This document shows positions 27,549 to 33,501 of a stretch of DNA of 33,501 bases, one piece after another. Source of the stretch: Comamonadaceae bacterium (lineage in GTDB: Bacteria > Pseudomonadota > Gammaproteobacteria > Burkholderiales > Burkholderiaceae_C); NCBI GenBank assembly GCA_947451995.1, contig CANGCI010000004.1, positions 1 through 33,501 of the forward strand, written 5' to 3'. Numbering within the stretch: position 1 is the stretch's first letter; the number at the start of each line of letters is the position of its first letter. Under the pieces are notes generated by a model, which saw nothing but the letters and a program-made list of their open reading frames with translations, was not told the DNA's origin and made no database searches. The position numbers and the translations under genes are program-made.

Positions 27549-28400
27549 ATGGAAAAAACACTTGCCCATGTACAGAGCTACAGTCTATTTGGCGAATCGA
27601 CACATTTGCCAGACGTGTTGCACTGCGAAACCATTGCTGACCGCTCGGAACTGCACGATTGGGAGTTGGCACCCCATCGACATGCACGTTTGCATCAAGT
27701 CTTACTGATAGCGAACGGCGGTGGTTGGGCCACCTTGGATGGCAAAACCCATGCGTTACCTACAGGTTCCCTGGTCAATGTGCCACCTGAACATGTCCAC
27801 TCTTTTCGATTTGAAAAAGACACGCGCGGTTGGGTCACCACCTTGGCCGACGAATTACTGGACGAGCTGCTGGTGGGCGTAGGCACCCTTCGTTCTGAAC
27901 TTGATCAGGCCTGTGTGCTGTCCGCTGATACCTTCATCACCCAAACTGTTCATCAGATATGGCTTGAGTTCTCCGCGCAAGAAAAAGCCCGCGCGCTGGT
28001 GCTGCGAGGACTGAGTGGCGTGTTGTTGGGCTGGGTTGCACGACAGCTTGCCCAGAGCACATTGGCGGACGCCAAATTCAATGACTCGGAATTGGTTCAG
28101 CGGTTTAAAGAGTTGATTGAGCTCAACTTCAAATCCCATTGGACTGTGAGCCAGTATGCCAAAGCCTTGTCTATCTCTCCAACCCATTTGAGTCGGCTAA
28201 CGCGCGCTGCCAATGGGAGCAGCGCACTGCGAATGATTGAAGCGCGACTGATGCGCGAGGCTCGCCGAAATTTGGCTTATACGAACCTCAGCATCTCCAG
28301 CATTGCCTACACATTGGGCTTTACAGATCCCGCCTATTTCTCTCGCGTTTTCACACGTGACGCAGGCATTTCACCCAAGGCATTTCGAGCGCAGATTTAA
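27549..28400 (+). CDS. pobR: AraC-family regulator, PobR-like
   Basis: Cupin-like N-terminus (HDWELAPHRHARLHQVLLI); C-terminal AraC HTH (WTVSQYAKALSISPTHLSRLTRAANGSSALRMIEARLMREARRNLAYTNLSISSIAYTLGFTDPAYFSRVFTRDAGISPKAFR); divergent from pobA. Start could be 27513. Confidence 0.88.
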   Translation: MEKTLAHVQSYSLFGESTHLPDVLHCETIADRSELHDWELAPHRHARLHQVLLIANGGGWATLDGKTHALPTGSLVNVPPEHVHSFRFEKDTRGWVTTLADELLDELLVGVGTLRSELDQACVLSADTFITQTVHQIWLEFSAQEKARALVLRGLSGVLLGWVARQLAQSTLADAKFNDSELVQRFKELIELNFKSHWTVSQYAKALSISPTHLSRLTRAANGSSALRMIEARLMREARRNLAYTNLSISSIAYTLGFTDPAYFSRVFTRDAGISPKAFRAQI

Positions 28401-28477
28401 TTTGGTAATTCGAAAGAATCTCGTGGAACTCACACATCACTGGTTCAATATGATAATCCGCAACTAATCTAAATAAG

Positions 28478-30073
28478 ATGAATTCAATGAGCCTCCTCCG
28501 TCCATCGCGCATTGTCGCCACCCTGATTTTTTTGAATTTATTTGCATCGCAAGCGACCCCAAACTTACCAAGTGGCAAAACTTTCGAGACACGTGAAAAG
28601 GACTGGCGCAATGGCGCCATCGTTTATCAAATTCTTATCGATCGGTTTGTACCTTCCGCTCATTTAGAAGCCAAAAAACACCTCTACCCAACACCCAAGG
28701 TCCTCAAAGAATGGCATGAACAGCCTCAGCGCGGCATCGAACTTGAAGCGCAAAAACTCAACAGTCAAGAGCTTGAATTTTGGGGAGGCGACATTCAAAG
28801 CGCTAGGACCAGACTCGACCATGTCAAGCAACTGGGTGCCACCGCCATTTACTTGAACCCTATTCACTTAGCATGGACCAATCACAAATACGACGCACTG
28901 GACTACAAAGCCATTTCGCCAGAATTTGGTAATCGCAAGGACTTCAAAGAATTCGCGAAGCATGCCCATCAGTTAGGTTTGAGAGTGGTGTTAGATGGTG
29001 TTTTCAATCACATGGGCCGCAACTCATCACAGTTTAGAGACGCCATGGCCAACCCTGATAGCCCTTGGCGCAATTGGTTTGCAATCGGCGCGCAGTACAA
29101 AGGAGGCGCTCGCGTTTGGACAGGCTTTCAAAATTTAACTGAATTGAATTTAGAAAACCCTGCAGTTCGCCAATATTTGTATGAAGCCCCCGACTCCGTG
29201 GTTCGCGGTTACCTCCGCGATGGAGCAGACGGTTGGCGTTTGGACACGGCATACGAACTGGGCCTACCCTACATGCGCGCCCTCACAAAAGCAGCACGCA
29301 AAGAAAAATATGACGCATTGATCGTTGGCGAAATAGTCAATTACCCCGATCAGTGGCTGACCGCGATGGATGGCGTCATGAACTTCACTTTGCGAGACAT
29401 GATTTTGAGTCTAGCAAAAGGTGAGATAAGTCCTGTGACAACCGCTCGAATGATCGAACGCATGATCCAAGATGCAGGCATTGAACCCATGTTGAAATCA
29501 TGGAACCTCATTGACAACCACGACATTCCAAGAATTGCCACGCAATTACCTGAAGTCAAACAACGTCGATGGGTTCAATCTTTGCAATTTACTTTGCCAG
29601 GCTCTCCCAATGTGTATTACGGCAGTGAAGTGGGAATGACTGGCGGTGGTGATCCAGAAAATCGAAACCCAATGCGATGGGATTGGGTTCGCACTGACCA
29701 CCCAGAAATGATTTGGCTCAAAAAACTTATCGACCTGCATCAGCAAAACAGAGCGCTGCGCGTCGGCAACTATCGCCGAATCGAAAGTGAACGACTGTTT
29801 GCCTTTGAAAGATACACCGACAAAACGCTTGAGACTCGACTGATTTTGGCCAATCCCAGTAAAACAGATGTTTCTGAGACGATCATGGTTGCAAATGCGG
29901 GCTTGATGGACGACACCCCCTTTGTCGACTTGATGGGCGCAGACATACAAAAACACATCACCACCATGGGGCCAGGCCTCATGCGCATTACTGTCCCTGC
30001 TCAAACAGTGATGGTCCTGAAGCCTGTTGAGCGGGATTTAGGTGGGTACAGCAGATACAAACGATATCCATGA
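28478..30073 (+). CDS. GH13 alpha-amylase-family glycoside hydrolase, exported
   Basis: Signal-like N-terminus; GAIVYQILIDRF; GH13 regions DGVFNHMG, GWRLDTAYE, VGEIVN, LIDNHDIPR. Confidence 0.94.
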   Translation: MNSMSLLRPSRIVATLIFLNLFASQATPNLPSGKTFETREKDWRNGAIVYQILIDRFVPSAHLEAKKHLYPTPKVLKEWHEQPQRGIELEAQKLNSQELEFWGGDIQSARTRLDHVKQLGATAIYLNPIHLAWTNHKYDALDYKAISPEFGNRKDFKEFAKHAHQLGLRVVLDGVFNHMGRNSSQFRDAMANPDSPWRNWFAIGAQYKGGARVWTGFQNLTELNLENPAVRQYLYEAPDSVVRGYLRDGADGWRLDTAYELGLPYMRALTKAARKEKYDALIVGEIVNYPDQWLTAMDGVMNFTLRDMILSLAKGEISPVTTARMIERMIQDAGIEPMLKSWNLIDNHDIPRIATQLPEVKQRRWVQSLQFTLPGSPNVYYGSEVGMTGGGDPENRNPMRWDWVRTDHPEMIWLKKLIDLHQQNRALRVGNYRRIESERLFAFERYTDKTLETRLILANPSKTDVSETIMVANAGLMDDTPFVDLMGADIQKHITTMGPGLMRITVPAQTVMVLKPVERDLGGYSRYKRYP

Positions 30074-30154
30074 AGCATGCTCTTTATGAGGATCTATCAA
30101 ACACACTTGACCAAGTGCTAAAGTTCAAACCTAGTGCAAACCTTTTAGACATAC

Positions 30155-30490
30155 ATGACCCTACCCAACTGCCCTCAGTGCCAATCAGAATTCACTTATG
30201 AAGAGGGCGAAAATTTCATCTGTCCAGAATGTGCGCACGAATGGCCTCAACATGTTCAAGCGGAAGTTGAAACCAGCAAGGTTTTCAAAGATGCCTCCGG
30301 CAATGTCTTGCAAGACGGCGACACCGTGACCTTGATCAAAGACCTCAAGCTCAAAGGCTCTTCCAGTGTGATCAAAGTGGGCACCAAAGTGAAAAACATT
30401 CGTTTGATCGATGGCGACCACGACATCGATTGCAAAATTGAAGGTTTTGGTGCCATGCAACTCAAAACGGAATTTGTTCGCAAAGCCTGA
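30155..30490 (+). CDS. yjdM: Zinc-ribbon protein YjdM/PhnA family
   Basis: [28 protein letters not shown]...[69 protein letters not shown]. Confidence 0.96.
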   Translation: MTLPNCPQCQSEFTYEEGENFICPECAHEWPQHVQAEVETSKVFKDASGNVLQDGDTVTLIKDLKLKGSSSVIKVGTKVKNIRLIDGDHDIDCKIEGFGAMQLKTEFVRKA

Positions 30491-30526
30491 TTCCTTCACA
30501 AAACTGAATCCTATTTTTACGCCGCC

Positions 30527-30961
30527 ATGAAAAAAATCATTTTCTGCTTGACCTTGACGCTTGCAACTTTGTTAACCGGCTGTGGGGGTGGCAGTGACAA
30601 CACACCTTCAGGCCCCACACTCTTACAAACCACAGACACTTTAGTAGGTACCGGCGCAAGCGCTGTTGCAGGCAATACCCTCACAGTCAACTACACCGGC
30701 TGGCTTTACGATGCAACAGCCGCACAAAATCACGGCAAACAGTTTGACTCTTCCGTTGGCCGTGCCCCCTTTAGCTTCAAACTCGGGACAGGCCAAGTCA
30801 TTGCGGGTTGGGACCAAGGCATGGTGGGCATGAAGGTGGGCGGAAAACGGACTCTGATCATCCCCAGCGCCCTGGGGTATGGCAGTTCTGGCGCTGGTGG
30901 CGGCCTGATTCCGCCCAATGCGGCCTTGGTGTTCGATGTGGAGCTGATTGCCATCCAATAA
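30527..30961 (+). CDS. FKBP-type peptidyl-prolyl isomerase, predicted lipoprotein
   Basis: Lipobox LLTGC; VNYTGWLYD...GKQFDSSVGRAPFSFKLGTGQVIAGWDQGMVGMKVGGKRTLIIPSALGYGSSGAGGGLIPPNAALVFDVELI. Confidence 0.96.
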   Translation: MKKIIFCLTLTLATLLTGCGGGSDNTPSGPTLLQTTDTLVGTGASAVAGNTLTVNYTGWLYDATAAQNHGKQFDSSVGRAPFSFKLGTGQVIAGWDQGMVGMKVGGKRTLIIPSALGYGSSGAGGGLIPPNAALVFDVELIAIQ

Positions 30962-30983
30962 AACCACGTCGCAACCCAGGCGC

Positions 30984-31021
30984 AAGCCATATTTCACTTT
31001 GCGAAATTTGGCTTGAATTTT
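30984..31021 (+). terminator. Intrinsic terminator downstream of the FKBP gene
   Basis: AAGCCATATTTC-ACTTTGC-GAAATTTGGCTT (11/12 paired) followed by GAATTTTT. Confidence 0.7.
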
Positions 31022-31118
31022 TCGACTTTCTCTCAGATCAGCACAGTGTCAGACTTCTCTTTTAGGATCTAATACTGGCTTTCGAGATTTACTGTTGCAC
31101 AACAAAAACGAGGACACA

Positions 31119-33356
31119 ATGTCTAATCAAATATCCAAAATCATCTACACCCTGACCGATGAAGCCCCATTGCTGGCCACATCGGCATTTCTGCCTGTTG
31201 TTCGCACGTTTGCGGCACCGGCTGGGATTGAAGTTGAAGCCAGCGACATTTCGCTTGCAGGACGCATCTTGGGTGAGTTCTCTGACATGCTCCCAGAAGA
31301 GCAGCGCATCCCCAACAACTTGGCCATTTTGGGCAAATTAACCCTCCGCCCCGAAGCCAACATCATCAAGCTGCCCAACATCAGCGCGTCGGTTGGCCAA
31401 TTGAACAGTGCCATCAAAGAATTGCAGTCCAAAGGCTATGCCCTGCCCGACTACCCAGACAATCCTAAAAACGAGCAAGAAAAAGAAATCAAAGCCCGTT
31501 ACTCCAAGTGCACTGGCTCTGCAGTCAACCCTGTCTTGCGTGAAGGCAACTCAGATCGCCGTGCACCACGCGCTGTGAAAGAATTTGCGCGCAAAAACCC
31601 ACACAGCATGGCCGAGTGGAGCCAAGCATCCCGCTCACACGTGTCGCACATGCATCATGGCGACTTCTACCATGGCGAAAAATCCATGACTGTTGAGCGT
31701 GCACGTGACGTGAAAATGGAACTCATCACCAAGAGTGGCAAGACCATTGTGCTGAAACCAAAGGTCTCCCTGGTCGACCGCGAAGTGATTGACAGCATGT
31801 TCATGAGCAAGAAAGCTTTGGAAGCTTTCTACGAGCGAGAAATTGAAGACGCGCACAAAACTGGCGTGATGTTCTCCTTGCACGTTAAAGCCACCATGAT
31901 GAAGGTCTCACACCCCATCGTGTTTGGTCACTGCGTCAAGATCTTCTACAAAGATGCCTTCAAAAAGCACAAAGAGCTGTTTGACAGCCTTGGCGTCAAC
32001 GTCAACAACGGCATGGTCGACCTGTACAACAAAATTGCGACCTTGCCCGATTCCAAGCGTGAAGAAATCATGCGCGATCTGCACGCCTGTCATGAGCACC
32101 GCCCTGGCTTGGCCATGGTTGACTCTGCCAAAGGCATTACCAACTTCCATTCCCCCAATGATGTGATTGTGGACGCTTCAATGCCCGCCATGATTCGCAA
32201 CGGCGGAAAAATGTGGGACGCTGCCGGCCGATTGCAAGACGTGAAGGCCGTGATGCCTGAGTCCACCTTCGCTCGCATTTACCAAGAGATGATCAATTTC
32301 TGCAAATGGCATGGCGCGTTTGACCCCAAAACCATGGGCACTGTTCCCAACGTGGGCTTGATGGCCCAACAAGCCGAAGAATACGGTTCACACGACAAGA
32401 CTTTCGAAATCAGCGAAGACGGCGTCGCCAACATCACAGACTTGGAAACAGGTGAAGTGTTGCTCAGCCAAAACGTCGAAGCGGGTGACATCTGGCGCAT
32501 GTGCGAAGTTAAAGACGCACCCATCCGTGACTGGGTGAAGTTGGCCGTCAACCGTGCGCGCAATTCAGGCATGCCCGTGGTGTTCTGGTTGGATGCATAC
32601 CGTCCGCACGAAGCCCAATTGATCCGCAAAGTGAAGATGTATCTGCACGAGCATGACATCAACGGTTTGGACATTCAAATCATGAGCCAAGTGCGCGCCA
32701 TGCGTTACACACTTGAGCGTGTTGTTCGCGGCCTGGACACCATCAGTGCCACCGGCAACATTTTGCGCGACTACCTGACCGACTTGTTCCCCATCATGGA
32801 ATTAGGCACCAGTGCCAAAATGCTGTCCATCGTGCCCTTGATGGCAGGCGGTGGCATGTACGAAACAGGCGCCGGTGGCTCTGCCCCCAAACATGTGCAG
32901 CAACTGGTGGAAGAGAATCACTTGCGCTGGGATTCTTTGGGCGAGTTCTTGGCTTTGGCTGTTTCGTTTGAAGACTTGGGCATCAAAACCAACAATGACA
33001 AAGCCAAACTTTTGGCCAAAACTTTGGATGCGGCCACAGGCACTTTGTTGGCAAACAACAAGAACCCATCGCCCAAAACAGGCGAATTGGACAACCGTGG
33101 CAGTCAGTTCTACTTGGCCATGTACTGGGCTCAAGAACTTGCAGCGCAAACTGATGACAAGGAATTGCAAGCCAAGTTTGCACCGATTGCAAAAGCTCTG
33201 ACAGAAAACGAAAAGAAAATCGTTGAAGAGTTGAAAGCGGTTCAGGGCAAGCCTGTCGACATTGGTGGCTACTTCAAGCCCTCTGTTGAGTTGCTGGAGA
33301 AGGTCATGTGCCCAAGCCCAACATTCAACGCCATCATTCAATCCGCCAAAGCTTGA
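31119..33356 (+). CDS. icd: Monomeric NADP-dependent isocitrate dehydrogenase (IDH2 type)
   Basis: 746 aa; [26 protein letters not shown]...[35 protein letters not shown]...[18 protein letters not shown]. Start at MSNQI. Confidence 0.95.
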   Translation: MSNQISKIIYTLTDEAPLLATSAFLPVVRTFAAPAGIEVEASDISLAGRILGEFSDMLPEEQRIPNNLAILGKLTLRPEANIIKLPNISASVGQLNSAIKELQSKGYALPDYPDNPKNEQEKEIKARYSKCTGSAVNPVLREGNSDRRAPRAVKEFARKNPHSMAEWSQASRSHVSHMHHGDFYHGEKSMTVERARDVKMELITKSGKTIVLKPKVSLVDREVIDSMFMSKKALEAFYEREIEDAHKTGVMFSLHVKATMMKVSHPIVFGHCVKIFYKDAFKKHKELFDSLGVNVNNGMVDLYNKIATLPDSKREEIMRDLHACHEHRPGLAMVDSAKGITNFHSPNDVIVDASMPAMIRNGGKMWDAAGRLQDVKAVMPESTFARIYQEMINFCKWHGAFDPKTMGTVPNVGLMAQQAEEYGSHDKTFEISEDGVANITDLETGEVLLSQNVEAGDIWRMCEVKDAPIRDWVKLAVNRARNSGMPVVFWLDAYRPHEAQLIRKVKMYLHEHDINGLDIQIMSQVRAMRYTLERVVRGLDTISATGNILRDYLTDLFPIMELGTSAKMLSIVPLMAGGGMYETGAGGSAPKHVQQLVEENHLRWDSLGEFLALAVSFEDLGIKTNNDKAKLLAKTLDAATGTLLANNKNPSPKTGELDNRGSQFYLAMYWAQELAAQTDDKELQAKFAPIAKALTENEKKIVEELKAVQGKPVDIGGYFKPSVELLEKVMCPSPTFNAIIQSAKA

Positions 33357-33370
33357 TTGCAGCTCACAAA

Positions 33371-33402
33371 AACCAACACTCGAACCTCGTTCAGTGTTGG
33401 TT
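33371..33402. repeat. Long hairpin between icd and its terminator
   Basis: AACCAACACT-c-GAAC-CTC-GTTC-AGTGTTGGTT: 14 bp of pairing with one bulged C. Confidence 0.7.
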
Positions 33403-33408
33403 GAGTTC

Positions 33409-33436
33409 AAAAAAAGCCGCAGATGCGGCTTTTTTT
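33409..33436. terminator. Bidirectional intrinsic terminator downstream of icd
   Basis: AAAAAAAGCCGC-AGAT-GCGGCTTTTTTT. Confidence 0.92.
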
Positions 33437-33452
33437 AATGGCACTGACAGGT

Positions 33453-33501
33453 TTATTCGAAGAGATCGGTTTGATTCAGATTCGAATCCTTGGCTTTCAG
33501 G
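33453..33501 (-). CDS. C-terminal end of a convergent CDS clipped by the window edge, identity unknown
   Basis: Minus strand reads ...LKAKDSNLNQTDLFE* ending just beyond the bidirectional terminator; only 15 codons visible. Confidence 0.35.
   Translation of the reverse strand, partial: LKAKDSNLNQTDLFE

Noticed and set aside
32802-33410. 202-aa minus-strand ORF
   Set aside because: Antisense to the isocitrate dehydrogenase 3' half; no domain signal.
1-33501. Search for CRISPR arrays, tRNA/rRNA, IS elements, phage or toxin-antitoxin/defence genes
   Set aside because: None was recognisable by eye. Subtle tRNAs or ncRNAs would need tRNAscan-SE/Infernal to exclude.

Overview
The window looks like ordinary chromosomal DNA from a betaproteobacterium, probably Burkholderiales/Comamonadaceae-like (inferred from gene content; no rRNA marker is present). 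I support about 29 CDSs. They include a left-clipped TauD/TfdA dioxygenase, two orphan Bug-type solute-binding proteins, a truncated haemoglobin, an arsC-acr3 pair, a secreted amidohydrolase, and rubrerythrin/rubredoxin. There is also a small cysteine-containing protein of unknown function, a SRAP protein, a LuxR-type response regulator with a hybrid histidine kinase, a short ModE-like wHTH protein, a histone-deacetylase-family enzyme and an NCS2 permease. The rest are an L,D-transpeptidase-like gene broken by an in-frame TAG, a DUF1328 protein, a ferric-iron ABC system, a B12-binding-type radical SAM protein, an SMP-30-like protein, a thioredoxin, a Rieske dioxygenase cluster with a LysR regulator, pobA/pobR, a GH13 enzyme, a YjdM/PhnA protein, an FKBP lipoprotein and a monomeric isocitrate dehydrogenase. 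No tRNA, rRNA, CRISPR array, IS element or defence system was recognised. I see no clear undescribed multi-gene system. The best leads are the amber-interrupted L,D-transpeptidase with an adjacent Lys/Ala-rich gene remnant, the unknown HCxxC...CPxKH protein behind an FNR/CRP-type palindrome shared with rubrerythrin, the reductase-less Rieske cluster beside pobA, and several perfect dyads upstream of acr3/arsC, NCS2 and the iron transporter.
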